Below, in pieces: positions 22,901-35,607 of a stretch of 64,000 bases of DNA (position 1 is its first letter; each line of letters starts with the position of its first letter). The translations under genes were made by a program, and so were the position numbers. Location of the stretch: positions 1 through 64,000 of the forward strand of contig CAXKVV010000152.1 in NCBI GenBank assembly GCA_964058805.1. Direction: 5' to 3'. The notes below the pieces were generated by a model. That model did no database searches. It was not told where the DNA came from and saw nothing but the letters and a program-made list of their open reading frames with translations. Source of the stretch: Schoenoplectus triqueter (Eukaryota > Streptophyta > Magnoliopsida > Poales > Cyperaceae).

Positions 22901-25040
22901 AGCCTTTAGGCCTGGACCAGTCACAATTATCAAAATTTTACAATTTAAATAACATTGCATCTGTTCCTTTATGATTTTTCATTTTCAATCGATTTCTTTG
23001 CTTATATCTGTCTAATTGATGAAAGATAATGACTTGCTATCTTTTGAGTATCTTAGTTGCATGATTCTAATTGAATAGATGAGCCAATTCTTACAATTTC
23101 AAAGAAATGCACTGATTCCAGCACAAATCGATATACTGATGAAATTCCAGAGATGAATTAGCTCCAATTGATCACTATCTCAGCGAGCCACTGGCCCTAG
23201 CAACGTCTGGGTGAGCCTTTAGGCCTGAGAGTTGTTAATAGGATATGAAAACATCTCAAACTGAGAAAGAATTACAGCCGGTACCAATCGGTACCGCACA
23301 CCCGCAATACACAGTTGCTTCAACCCGGTTAATAGCACACAAGAAGCCTTATACTCATCCCAGATTACACATACATACTAGGGCGATGCTTAATAGTTGT
23401 ATAATTGTCAAGAATTTCAATTGAATTCGATGAATTTGATGAAGAAAGGATCTTGGTACCGGTTTTGATTAATACACTAACTGACATTGTTGTATAAGTA
23501 TCAACCACCGTATGGATCTTTGATCAGACGATATAGAAGGACTCCACGCACTGAGACGATATCAACGTGCTGGTCTGATCGGAGAAAGGGAGCTCCGACC
23601 GCCGGGAACGCCACCTAGCACAGATCTTAATGCATCGGAGAGTCAGAGACTGAAGGGATCCCTTCTGCACGATTCTTGAAGCGTTCACCAATCTTGAAGA
23701 ATCTTTAATGAGTGAGATCTGGCGAGAGTTCGGAAATTTAAACGAGAGAAGATCTGGGCCTTATATATATTAAACACGTATCTCAAATAGATCTAACGGC
23801 CCAAATATAAATGAAACATTTGAATAAATTAAGCGCCAATCTCGGAATAGATCTGGCGGCCGGAATTAGGCCCAATGATTAAATAATAACAGAATAGTGA
23901 TGATATAGAATAAATAAATGATTTGAAAATGCTCCTGAACTCCAAATTGATTCAAATTTGTTTCTAAAATTTTCTTATTTTTCATACTATTTTTCTATAC
24001 AATAATATTCCAGTTTTAAAAATATAATCATGATAAAACAATTTAAAAGCAAAAGACATTATCTATATTGATATGTTTGACCTAGCTTTGACTTGTCATT
24101 TTAAATACTATAAAAATTCCAAAAATACAAATAAAATCATGAATAATAACTAGATATATTTTACTGATTTTTCAAGTGATTTTTCATGAAATAATAATGA
24201 CAATAGTAATATGCCATAATAAATAATGAGATTAGCTATATTCTTTGATAAATAAAAAAAATAATAATAGATATTATGTTGATATTTTCTGTAAAAAAGA
24301 ATAATGAAAATAAATAGCACAAAATATACAAAATATATACTATCATGATAATAGATAGTAAATTCATTTTCTTCTATAATAAAGAATGATAATATAGTCT
24401 TATAATAAAATGAATTGCATTTCTTTTGTTATTTCTATACAAATATACAATAAAAATATTTTTGATGAATAAAATGCAATAAAAATAATAGTTGTAATAA
24501 AAATATAATGAATCTCATCTCTTATAGCTATTTTCAAATAATGATAATGATAATAATAAAAAAAATCTTATATTTTTCTATAGATAATAAATAGAAATAA
24601 TAAAAAAATATAATGAATAGTATAATAAATAAGATAGAATATTAATAATGATTTCTTTTTAGCTATTATAGATCCTAAAAATAAAAAAATTAAATAATAA
24701 AAGAATAATGTAGTTAATCATCTTTTGATTTTGTAAATAATTTTTACATAATGAATAATGTTTCAATATAATGAAATATAATAATGAAACTCTATTACTT
24801 TAGTTATAATAAATACTCTAAAAAATATACAAATAAAAATAAGAGCCATTTTATTTTCTACTATTTTGTAAGTGATTTTCTACAAAGTAAATAGAGTTTA
24901 GAAATAATAAAAATAAAATTCTACTATTTTAGCTATTATAAAAATCCCAAAAATATAAATAAAATTCTAGTTAATAGCAAACCCATTTTCCTACTATTTT
25001 TATAAATAATTCTTCTACATCGATAAATAGAGTTTCAAAA

Positions 25041-25042
25041 TA

Positions 25043-25121
<79 letters not shown>

Positions 25122-25132
25122 GTAATAATAAT
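25041..25132 (+). repeat. (TAA)n microsatellite in the solo LTR
   Basis: About 30 nearly perfect TAA units. The corresponding place in the 3' LTR (13445-13495) has fewer units with interruptions. Confidence 0.9.
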
Positions 25133-28100
25133 AACAAGTAAATGCATCTTTATATTAAGAAATAATAATGGAAGATATTATATAATAGGCTTTGTGCATT
25201 TTAGAAATGAACAAATAAGCTCACATAAGGAGTGTAGAGCCACATGAGAATGTTTGCACACATGATATAACCTTTAGAACGATTAGTCAGGACAAGAATA
25301 TCTTGATGAAAGATAAATAAGGTTGCAATGGCAACATGAGAAGATATGTCGAGACAAGAACATCTTGACGTAAAATGGCTAAGGCTTTGATAGCAACATG
25401 AGAAGATGTGTCGAGACAAGAACATCTTGACGTAAGATAACTAAGGCTTCGATAGCAACATGAGGAGATATGTCGAGACAAGAACATCTTGACACTTGAT
25501 GAAGAATAACCAAAGCTGTGACATCAACATGGAGATACATGTCGACTCTGAGGAAGAAGAACATTACGATGTCCTAGAGAGGTGACATCTTAATGACCCA
25601 TCACCATGAGCAAGTAACTCATGACTAAATACGCTCACACGAGAGATGTAGGGCAACATAGTAATTTTGCACAAGTAATGCAACATGTAGAATGATTAGT
25701 CGAGACAAGAACATCTTGACGCTCGCTGAAGAATGACCAAAGCCACGACATCAGCATGGAGAGATATGTCGACTTTGAAGAAGAAGAGCATTGTGATGTC
25801 CGAGAGAAGTGACATCTTAATGACTCGGTGTCATGAACAAGTAATTCATGACCATTTGAACTAGCAAGACTGAACTCATCTGTCGATAAGTTTATCTTCT
25901 GGCTCATCTCCCGAGATTGTGAGATTGAATCGTTCTGTAGTAGATTCATCCACAAAACAGTGAATGTGAACCGTTCTGTAGGTAGGTTCCTTCACTAACA
26001 CATACCTCAGTGTTAAGCTGGCCCAGCGCTTCAGGTTTAACATTGTGCGTAACTGTGTTTCCTAGGTTTATGGATCGGCTTAGTGCTTCGAATTCATGAT
26101 CTAGAAGATCGGTGAGAAGAAACACGTGGGCTATATCCACCCTTCTCCTGATTCACCAACCTCAAGATCAACCGGCTCAGTGCTTCGAGTTGTATTTTGT
26201 GTGATTGGTTGTTGACTAGTTAAGATTGAACCGTTCTGTAGTAGGTTTATCTTCTAGATCAACGGAGGTCGAGTCGTTCTGTAGTAGACTCACCTCAAGC
26301 CCCTCTGAAGAGATTAACCTGGTCTGTAGTAAGGTTACATCTCGAGGTGGCATAGACTGAACCGATCTGTTTGTAGGTTCGTCTTCCATAGGACAGAACC
26401 GATCTGTTTGTAGGTTTGTCTTCCATAGAATTAAGTAGAGATTGAACCGATCTGTTTGTAGGTTCGTCTTCCATAGGGTTAAATAAAGACTGAACCGATC
26501 TGTTTGTAGGTTCGTCTTCCATGGACCCCTTTTTATGAACCCAGACGACCACTTGACCATCTTTTAACTATACTATTTGCTTCTCTCTTTCAAAGATCCA
26601 GAGGTGCCTCGAGGTTAGTAGCCCAGGGTAATTAACGGTGGGGGCTTGCGCCCACCGGAATCTACAAGAACTCACAATCACTAAAAAACCCCCTGAATGT
26701 GCATCCAAATCTCTCTAAACGACAGAATCGGCCGACACCCAGCAGATGCACGCTCGGGAGGGATCTCCGTGTCCTTCTTCCGCATCCCATCGCCCAGCGG
26801 CGGCACGCGAAAAAGGGTCGCACAAACACAATTAAAAATATGTCAATCAATCTCATTATTATTAGCTATATAAGAGCATCATATTTTTTTGACATAGTTA
26901 CTAGATAACTGTGTCATGAAAACTTCACTAATTAAAAATATTCATGACAAAGTATAATGTCACAAATTCGAAATATTTTTATTGTGAATTTTTTATGTCA
27001 CAATTATTATGATTATTAGTGAAGAACCTCAAAATCATCACAAATATAATAGTGAGGCTCGTATTAAGGACGACCAGTGACAGACAAAAAAAATTATCAC
27101 AAAAATATTTTTGTATTGGAATTTGATACTTTAAGTGATGAATTTGTTGTTCACAAAAACCTTTAATTTTTGTAGCGAACCAAGATAAGATTGAACTTTA
27201 TAGAACTTGCAAATTTGAAACAAAGTAAAATATTAATTATACTTTCGCTTTGTCTTCAAAATAAACAGGCGGAAACAAAAAAATATTTTTATTTCTTACA
27301 AATGAACATGATATATTTTTTTATTTTCACTTTCCACAGGAAATTTATTTTCCACGAACGTGCTTTACTCTCAAAATAGTTTTGACTTGGAATTCTAGTT
27401 CTTCGTCTCATCTAATAAGAGAATAGACTACCTAATTCATTTCTATCGAAAACTGGTTTGTCAAGACTCAAGAGTCAAGATTTTCATCATTTTATCCGGT
27501 ACGTGTGAAAAATAATGACGTATTGTATAATGTTAATTATATGTCCAAATAAAAATGATCAAATTAGATTAAAATATTTTGCATATTAATGTCTTGTATA
27601 GGATGTCATTTTTATTGTATAGAATGTACAGTTATAATTTTATGATCTCAGTGATTATCTGAATTTTATAGAATTATATATTAACTCTATTGATTTCCGG
27701 ATAACACAAGATTTCTATGTTGTCATAAATATGAGATATGAATGATTATAAAGCTTGTTTCATAAAAAAATTAATAAACTGGAGGTGTCCGTTTTTTACT
27801 TAAACGGAGAAGATATCATGTACTTGAAAAGGAAATTGAATTGCTATATACATGCGATTTCTACGGTATTGAATTGAATTAATTCACAAGTTTAATTGAC
27901 CATAGTTTTCTAACCACTACCAAATGCCGTATGATTCCTATCTGTTAAAAGAAATTAACCGACTTTTATAAAACAACTGAAGTATAGTCGGTTAATAATG
28001 ATTATAAAAGGCACGTATATGTTTAATTTTTTAGTCACAATCCGATTCAAAGTTTGTGAAATGATGTAAGATAAAAAAAAAAGACTATTGAGCTATCAAT

Positions 28101-28384
28101 TTATATCCATTTCTCTTGATCTTTACACTGGATTTTGAGAAAAGCCACCGTAATAATTAAGAAATTCGGTGACTAATTAATAGAGTTGTATTTCTCTAAA
28201 AGAATCATACCATGAAACTCAGTTCTATCAAAAAAAAGGAGATCGACTAACATTCCTTCGGAACAAATCTCTTAAAAAATCTCCTTACCTAACTTTCTAT
28301 TTTGGATAAAAATGGTACATCCTCTGTAATTATGTTTTCATTTTTGGCAAAAATATATGTCCATCTACATAATTGAATCAGATA

Positions 28385-29000
28385 AACAAGTCAAGTATTT
28401 ATATAAATGAGACAAATATTCATATAAGTGAGTCAAGTATTTAGATATATAACTCAATTATTTAGATATGTGATTTAGGCATTTAGATATGAGACTCAAA
28501 GATTTTAAAATGAGGTTAAGGTATTTAGATATATAACTTAGGTATTTAAATATATGACTTAGATAAGTAGATATGTAATTTAGTTATTTAGTAAAAAACA
28601 ACGAGAGAGAAAAAGAGTCTCGGAAAACAAAGTCACATGAAAAAAACTGATAAACATTACATGAGTTGTATGAGAAAACACGTGTGGTAGATGAGAGAAA
28701 AAAATAACAAACATCACAAGAGAATTAGGTATTTAGATAGATGAATCAGGTATTTAAATGAACTAGTTATTTAGATAGATGAGCTACGTATTTAGATAGG
28801 TGAATTAAATATTTAAATAAAAAAAGACAAACATCACATAGATTGTACGGGACAACAGTTGTGATAGTTAAGAGAGAAGAAAAACCTCAAAAAATAAAAA
28901 ATAACTTGAGTATTTATATATATGTCTCACGTATTTAGATAAATGAACTAAATATTCGGATAAGTGAATTAGATATTCAGATAAGTGAACTGAGTATTTA
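28385..29000 (+). repeat. Degenerate minisatellite based on TATTTAGATA
   Basis: TATTTAGATA or TATTTAAATA recurs every 20-25 bp with GTGAATTAGG- or ATGACTCAGG-like spacers, in clusters at 28390-28590, 28730-28820 and 28920-29000; a further cluster is at 29885-29960. Between the clusters, longer text such as ACAAACATCACA is also repeated. No coding signal. Confidence 0.7.
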
Positions 29001-30185
29001 AATAAGAAAACGATAACATAACATGGATTATATAGAGAGTCGTGTTGTACGGAAAAATGCATGGAGGATATTTTTGAGGATGAAGGCTTGGGAAATAAAT
29101 AAAAAATTTCTCTTTTGAAAATTGAGAACTTGATCCATAACAAATTTTGATAGCAAATTTCATCATACGGAACATCTGCATTCGGACGTCTTAATTGAAG
29201 TCTATACTTATAGTTTGCATGCATATACAACTTTTTGTTTAAGCTCACGAAATACCTCCGTGAGGTTAGCTCAAAAAATATATCAAATGATCTCCCAATT
29301 TTGATTTTTCAATCTCAATAAATTCTTCATATTAAAATCTTACGGGATACAAAAATTTGAGATGTTTTGAGTTTTCTAAGTCGCTCTTTTCATTTTTTTT
29401 AAATAATGTACAAACATTGAATATATATAGAGTAAATCTAAGGTGAGCTTAAGCTCACGGAAGACCTCCGTGAGCTTAGCTCAAAAAATATATCAAATGA
29501 TCTCCAAATTTTGATTTTTTACTCCCATTAAATTCTTCATATTGAAATCTTGTGGGGTACAAAAATTTAAGATATTTCGAGTTTTCTAAATCACTCTTTT
29601 CAATTTTTAAAAATCAGCTCCAAAAATAATAATAAAATATTCAATATTTGTACATTATTTTCAAAAACTAAAAAGAATGACTTAAAAAACTCGAAACATC
29701 CTAAATTTTTGTACCCCATAAGATTTCAATATGAAGAATTTAATGAGATTGAAAAATCAAATTTTAGAGATCATTTGATATACTTTTTGAGCTAAACTCA
29801 CAGAGGTCTTTCGTGAGCTTAAGCTCGCCGTAGATTTACTCTCTCTCTCTCTTTATATATATATATATATATATATATGTCTCATATATTTAGATAAATT
29901 AACTAAATATTTAGATAAATGAATTAGATATTTAGATAAGTGAATTGGATATTTAAATAAAAAAAATGACAACTTCAGATGGATTATTTAGAGAGCCGTG
30001 CTGTATAGAGAAACGCATGAAAAAATATTTTGAGGATGAAACCTTGGGGATAAAAAAATTTCTCTTGAGAACTTAGATGCATAATAAATTTTGATAGTAA
30101 ATTTCATCATACAGAACATCTGCATTTGTACGTCTTAATCGAAAATCTATAATTATAGTTAGCATGCATCTACCACTTTTTGTTA
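28912..30185 (+). repeat. 330-bp tandem duplication separated by foldback elements
   Basis: 28912-29237 and 29867-30180 are homologous from TATATATATGTCTCA through GAGGATGAAG and ACGTCTTAAT to ACTTTTTGTT. The DNA between them is a partial foldback element (29237-29410) followed by a complete one (29429-29842), so the two units were probably adjacent before these insertions. Confidence 0.7.
29429..29842. mobile_element. Foldback element in a TA repeat (Micron-like), family 1
   Basis: The ends AGAGTAAATCTA and TAGATTTACTCT are exact reverse complements, and the arms continue with GAGCTTAAGCTCACG and AGACCTCCGTGAGC paired to AGGTCTTTCGTGAGC. Length 414 bp, palindromic almost throughout, flanked by short TA and TC runs. 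A partial copy of the left half lies at 29237-29410. The structure and target resemble the Micron elements described in rice, which sit in (TA)n; the sequence family itself I do not recognise. Confidence 0.65.
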
Positions 30186-30504
30186 GAAAGAAGGTTGAAA
30201 TGTTCTTTTATGCTTTGAAAAGTCAGTGATGGTGATCAATTCATCATTTTTTTAAATGACAGCATGATGCTTTTATTAAGAATTATTTTATAAATAGTAA
30301 GAAATTAATTACCTGCTATTACTATATTAGTTATATTTTCTAAGAAAAGATAAAAAATAATTAAAGACAAGGATTTCTGTCGTTAGTACGTTTAGAACTT
30401 ATCAATAAGGAATCTGCTCATTGTGCGAGCCTTCAATTTTTTCATGAATTTTCTAATAAATTGTAAAATAATAAATTGTATTTAATGAATGTAACGTCAG
30501 CAGT

Positions 30505-30660
30505 CAACTAGAAATATGAACCACTAATTTAACGTAATGTATCGGTGGTTGACATGCAAACTTAATTAAGAAACATCGCACACGTAATTAATCAATCATT
30601 TTCTTTTTGGACCTTTCAGATGTGTAAGCAGCTAATTTCATATCTAATAATTTTCGTTCG

Positions 30661-30755
<95 letters not shown>

Positions 30756-31345
30756 TAAATTTACTGTGAGATTAAGCTCACGAAAAACATCCGTAAATTT
30801 AGCTCAAAAAATATATTAAATGATCTCCAAATTTTAATTTTTCACTCTCATTAAATTCTTCATATTGAAATCTTATGTGGTACAAAAATTTGAGATATTT
30901 TGAGTTTTCTATGTCACTCTTTTCAATTTTTGAAAATCAGCTCCAATAATAATAATAAAATATTCAATATTTGCACATTATTTTCAAAAATTAAAAAAAG
31001 TGACTTAGAAAATTTGAAACATCCCAAATTTTTGCACCCCATAATATTTCAATATGAAGAATTTAATGAGAGTGAAAAATCAAAATTTGGAGATCATTTG
31101 ATATATTTTTTGAGCTAAACTCACAGAGGTCTTCCGTGAGCTTAAACTCACCGTAGATTTACTCTATATATATATATATATATATATGACAGCGAACGAA
31201 AATTATTTGATATGAAATTAGCTGCTTACACATCTGAAAGGTCCAAAAAGAAAATGATTGATTAATTACGTGTGAGATGTTTCTTAATTAAGTTTGCATG
31301 TCAACCACCGTTAAATTAGTGGTTCATATTTCTAGTTGCAGAGTA
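30505..31345. repeat. Long inverted repeat around an (AT)n tract and a foldback element
   Basis: The left arm (about 30505-30664, from AGTCAACTAGAAATATGAACC to TTTTCGTTCGCTGT) is the reverse complement of the right arm (about 31184-31345), with a roughly 10-bp gap and few mismatches. Between the arms lie a pure (TA)n tract of about 88 bp (30664-30752) and the family 1 foldback element. A transcript would fold into a hairpin with a 160-bp outer stem and a nested stem. No gene. Confidence 0.8.
30753..31164. mobile_element. Foldback element, family 1, second copy
   Basis: Begins GAGTAAATTTAC and ends GTAGATTTACTC; the arms carry the same TAAGCTCACG and GAGCTAAACTCAC motifs as the copy at 29429-29842. 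412 bp. It sits at the right edge of the long (TA)n tract, again in a TA repeat. Confidence 0.65.
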
Positions 31346-31374
31346 TTTCTAACTAAAATAGTGTATGTAGGGTC

Positions 31375-34300
31375 CACTACTAGAATTGTTGTTATTACCG
31401 TTGAATGAAAAACGCTTGTTCCATAGAGTCAAGTACGGAAAAGTCGTCATTTCCGTGAATTACCCACAGAAAGGCTTCCACGATACTATCATCGTCAGAA
31501 CAAATATTATTTCCAAAGAATACCACAGAGATAATCCTTTTTCAAGGAATTAAGCACGGAAATTATTCTACAAAATAGGTTCCCATCTGAGTGCTCCGGT
31601 TCTTAATTCCGTAGTAAATATTTGACAGTTCCGAGGAATTGAGCAACGAAATAACTCATATTATTTTCATGGTTTTTACTTCCATGAAAATAACTTTAAC
31701 AAGTCACAGAATAACTCTACTCATCCATATTATTATTTTTCTATTATTAATTAATTTACGTAGATTTTAAGAAAAAATACAATATGTGAACCCATTATTT
31801 CTATCAGTAAAAGCATATTTCCGACAGTAGTATGTTTGTCAAGAGATCTATTATTTATGGAAGTAACACCACTTATTCTGGTAGTAAAACTCATTCCTGC
31901 ACAAAATAGCATCCCTAATTTTTATTTTATTTTTCAATTGTCAACTGATGACAAATTAAAACAATCAAGCATTAAAAATAACTTCAGAAAAATAATATAG
32001 CATATAAAAACACAAATTGGAAGTACATCAAATCAAAAAATATAGGTATTGAACTGCCAAAATATAAACCCGTATATCAACTGCTATATTGCTATAATTG
32101 AAAAGCTGTTTGTCTGCTATATTGCTATAATTGGATATTCTATTACCAAAAAATTAAAAACCGTTAACCATACCAAACCTAACTACTGTATTTGTTGATT
32201 GTCCGAGTTCGATCCCCCGTACCATCGGTTCATGGCTGCCTCGCCTATTGCAGCTTGCGTTACAAGTGTTTGTATCCCTCCCATCACATTTGATTGCGAC
32301 ATTGAAGATAATCTCTAGTATAGAACAAAAAAAATACTTAGGATCTTTTACTTTGAAGCATCAGTATAATTAAACAACCTATATTTATAAAATTGGGTCA
32401 TTTGTATCTCTCTATTTTGAAGCATGTACAATACAGTTTTTTCTTCTTGCCCTCAAGCATGACTAATATAAATTTGTAATATTTACCACTAAACGCATGC
32501 TTAAACCCAATATTGAAAATTGATCAAACCTTAGACATAACAACAAAGTTGAATCTATATGTTTTGTTCTTACTTGGTGCAGAGGCATTTGCATTCCAAT
32601 AAGTGCACTGTAAGGAAATGCCATGTGACCCTAAGTAAATAATATGAAAATATTAATATTACGATGATATTCTTTTATGACTGCATAAGAGCCCTGAAAT
32701 TTGTCATAATTCCTTTTTAGAAAATATATATAATTTTTAGTGAAACATGACAATTATCAACATTCATACCTATCTATTATATCAATTTCAGCAAAAGTCT
32801 TAAAACACAAACTAAATCTACAGACTTTGACATACATGAATCTCACAATACTAGTCCACTCCAATGTTAAAAATTATGAAAACCTTACACAACTCCCGTC
32901 AAACACCATCACTCATTCAAAATTGTTAAAAATTATACTTACCTGAAATAAAGGCATATGTTATCCTTGAGTTGGTTGAGAAATGAGACCATGAGCTTAC
33001 AAGCACAACATAAAGCGAACAACAAAAATTAGTATTGTGAAACATCAAAACCTGACTTGTTTGCACTCAATTCCCACTATAGAAAGCTGAAAATTCACCT
33101 GAGATAAAACTCTGCCGTGACATTTCCTGCTCGATATTTAAACTGTTCATTCATTAATAAAACAACACAATAGCAATTTGATGAATACATTAATTAATCA
33201 ATTACTGAGTTAATAAAATCTACTGATCTCCATTTGTATATAAATTATAAATTAACAATAATTTTTATTTATCAAAAATTGGATCTCCAAAGTATCTCTT
33301 GTGGTCTGATCAAATATGCGAAAACTTTTAAATGGTCCTGAAATGAGGTTCTAAATGGTCCTATGATTTGTTTTATCTGTTTTTTCAGTGCTGAACTCTT
33401 CTGGGACCACCGGCCACACCTCTGACTGCTGATTTGGCGGTCTTGATTGAACTACCTTTCCAAGACCTCTTCCCTTGCGCTTACGCACTTCATTGCCTGC
33501 CCCAGGTACTTCTGTGTGTGTGGAATCGTGCTCCAATGCAATAGAGTTATGGACGAGGCCCTGTTGGGTGTATTTAACCCTTTTTCCCTTGGTAGAGAAG
33601 ACTTTGTACCAGCCATATGAAGAAATATGTGTCATAAACAGCACGAAAGAGTGTTTGATTAAGGCAGAAAATAGTATATATGTGTTGTTTGAATAGAAAT
33701 TAAAGTATCAAAAGTTATTTTGGGGCAAGCTAGCATATATATTACCAGTACAAAGAAATAACTATTTATATAGTAATGCTAATATTTCTATGCGGCATAG
33801 ATTCTTTAGTTTTCACTTGAGTCCACACTAATATTTGTTCTTCTGTTAGAAGAGCAAATATGACACCAATTGTAAAAATAAAATTAGAGTCATTATTTCT
33901 GTGAGTAATGTCAATATTTCTGTGAGTAATAATAAAAATAAAGTCAAATTGCTCAAATTCCAGAAAATAAGGTTTTCTAACAGAAGAAAAGGGGCACGGG
34001 GCTCAGTTCTTGGCACCGCGAGATGACACACTAGGCTAGGAAAAGAAAAGAAAGAGAGTACCAGAATGTCAAGGCGATGACAGGGAGGAAGGTACAAGAA
34101 GGGGGGCTTGGCCAAGATTAGCCCGAGATTGTATCGACCGTGTCGAGGCGACCACAAGTGGGGAGGCGAATGGTGGTCAGCAAAGTGGGTAAGCCGAGGA
34201 AAAAAGATGCTGGGATGAGCGCTCGACGACCACTAATGGCTGAGTGGTGAGGGTTTCACAGTGGAATCCTAACTTGGAGATGAGAATGATGGGGAAATGA

Positions 34301-34749
34301 AGGCGGAGAGCTAGCTTGGAGTATATATGTGTACTCTTTTTCAAAAGATGTCTCCGTTTTTCTAATTTTAGGACCCTGAAATTGCTTATGGACCATTAGA
34401 TTTATGATGTGATGCATTTCTGGGCGTTACGATTATCATTTTATGGTTTCTCTCTAATGCAATTTATTTATGGGTGAAATGATTAGGGGGAGGGGGGATT
34501 TCCAGTGGACGAAAGTGAGAGTTTTGACCTCCCTCCCAAAAATTTCACTCTCGTTGTGTTTTTCAAACATATAGAAAGTTCTGGAGTATTTCCGTGAAAA
34601 GATAAATTATATTCCGTGCAAATTTCTTCCGTGGACTTGTTTACAGAAATGATGAGCGTCATGCGCCAATCTCCTTATTTCCGTAGAACCCAGATTTACC
34701 ACGGAAAAAATATCAACTAACCACGATAATAACTCAAATTCTAGTAGTG
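31375..34749. mobile_element. CACTA transposon remnant, 3375 bp
   Basis: Terminal repeats CACTACTAGAATT at 31375 and its reverse complement AATTCTAGTAGTG ending at 34749. Flanking triplets are GTC and GCC, a 3-bp target duplication with one mismatch. Near both ends short motifs such as TTTCCGT and ACGGAAA recur in alternating orientation, typical of CACTA subterminal regions. Inside, only scraps of coding sequence remain on the minus strand (33644-32180), so it is non-autonomous now. Its presence in arm A and absence at the matching place in arm B suggests insertion after the locus duplication, although arm B lacks further DNA there. Confidence 0.75.
32180..33644 (-). pseudogene. Remains of a CACTA-encoded gene
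   Basis: Two open pieces on the minus strand lie between the CACTA ends. One (33644-33354) encodes about 97 residues including VRKRKGRGLGKVVQ, a basic stretch. The other, about 32310-32185, begins MSQSNVMGGIQTLV and ends at TAG. They might be exons of one CACTA accessory gene. I see no transposase core, and function is unknown. Confidence 0.35.
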
Positions 34750-34994
34750 GCCATGATATATGCTATTACAATTTTATGAATAAAGATTACTTGCTATAAG
34801 AAAGTTTTCCCGAATTTAATGTAATGTCAACAGTCAAAATTATTTGCAGGTATTTCCATCCTTCAAATGGATAAGATCATTTTCTCCATCAATTGCAATT
34901 AGTCATGTTGCAGAGATGAAGATATCCAGCACGTGCGTCTGTATTTTTATTTTGAGTTCACATATTTATTTATTCCCGTTTTTCTTTTTTGACA

Positions 34995-35330
34995 ATTTAA
35001 AACCAAGATACAATTAAACTCTATAGAAGTTGAAATTTGATCTAAAGTTAAATATTTTACTTTTGCTTTTTCGTCAAAATGAACAGGCGGAAACGAAAAT
35101 ATGTTTTCACTTCTTTACAAATGAACATTAGATTATTTTTTTCCTTTACACTTTCCACTCGAAATTTATTTTCGAGTTACGTGGTTTACTCTCTAATATT
35201 TTCCACATATAATAAGAGAATAAACGACTAATTACTGTTGAAAACAGGTTTGTCAAGAATGAAGGTTTATTTTTTTCATTTTTCATAGGAATTGTCGTAA
35301 TCACAGGTACGTGTGCCACTTCCCGGCGGC
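34995..35330 (+). repeat. Upstream block start, copy next to the PKS1 promoter
   Basis: Starts AAACCAAGATACAATT and shares AACAGGCGGAAAC, the TTTACTCTC segment and GGTTTGTCAAGA with the copies at 18395 and 27176. Its reverse-complement counterpart in arm B is at 53860-53990. It continues to the right into DNA shared with arm B (35400-35470 pairs with 53690-53620). Confidence 0.7.
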
Positions 35331-35607
35331 ATATGATTTTTTCTTTTCTACTTAAACTACCTAATCTTAAAGCCGTTAACAAGTAAAACAAATCGGTATA
35401 TACGTATACCATGCAACGAAGTTTCTTGTGACATCGTGTGCATACAACTTTGTGTGTGTAAAACAATCCGTACCACGATCAATTTCCAAAATTCAAAGGC
35501 ATGATCACGCTGCTTAATTTTGACTGCTGACATTACATTATATCACTAATTAGCTACAGTTGTTCAACCGAAGCAAAGATAAGCACAATATTATTGGGAT
35601 TTATTCA

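Larger units (their letters stand above)
19706..26829 (+). mobile_element. Solo LTR (7114 bp) of the Tat family with AACAC target duplication
   Basis: The LTR runs from TGTTTACC at 19711 to GTCGCACA at 26824 and is colinear with 7725-15044. It is flanked by AACAC at 19706-19710 and at 26825-26829, a perfect 5-bp duplication of the kind made by Ty3/gypsy integrases. No internal sequence remains, so this is the product of unequal recombination between two LTRs. Differences from the 3' LTR are frequent, so the two come from separate insertions. Its one TATA box is at 19902-19909. Confidence 0.93.
18818..27173 (+). mobile_element. Degenerate DNA-transposon remnant, split by the solo LTR
   Basis: Between two copies of the PKS upstream block lies foreign DNA: a coiled-coil exon (18859-19053), 600 bp of unassigned A/T-rich DNA, the solo LTR, then 26830-27173, which has short repeats around TCACAAAAAT and ends with TTTTTGTAGCG. 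Such ends and subterminal repeats suggest a CACTA-type element, but no matching left terminus is found. Apart from the coil exon nothing coding is visible. Uncertain family. Confidence 0.4.
27176..30430 (+). repeat. Upstream block of PKS locus, arm A
   Basis: This non-coding block matches the opposite strand of arm B in two places: 27560-28030 pairs with 59790-59350, and 30340-30430 pairs with 54100-54000. Part of it (30140-30420) recurs in direct orientation at 39680-39990. It therefore belongs to the segment duplicated with the PKS gene. Inside are a minisatellite, a tandem duplication and foldback elements, listed separately. No ORF of note. Confidence 0.75.

Noticed and set aside
18395..27575. 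The 420-bp repeats at 18395 and 27176 as LTRs of one element
   Set aside because: They lack TG/CA ends, target duplications, primer site and purine tract, and further copies occur beside PKS genes.
33846..34157. Leu-rich protein at 33846-34157 (-)
   Set aside because: Low-complexity Leu/Thr text within the CACTA element, with no domain; likely chance.
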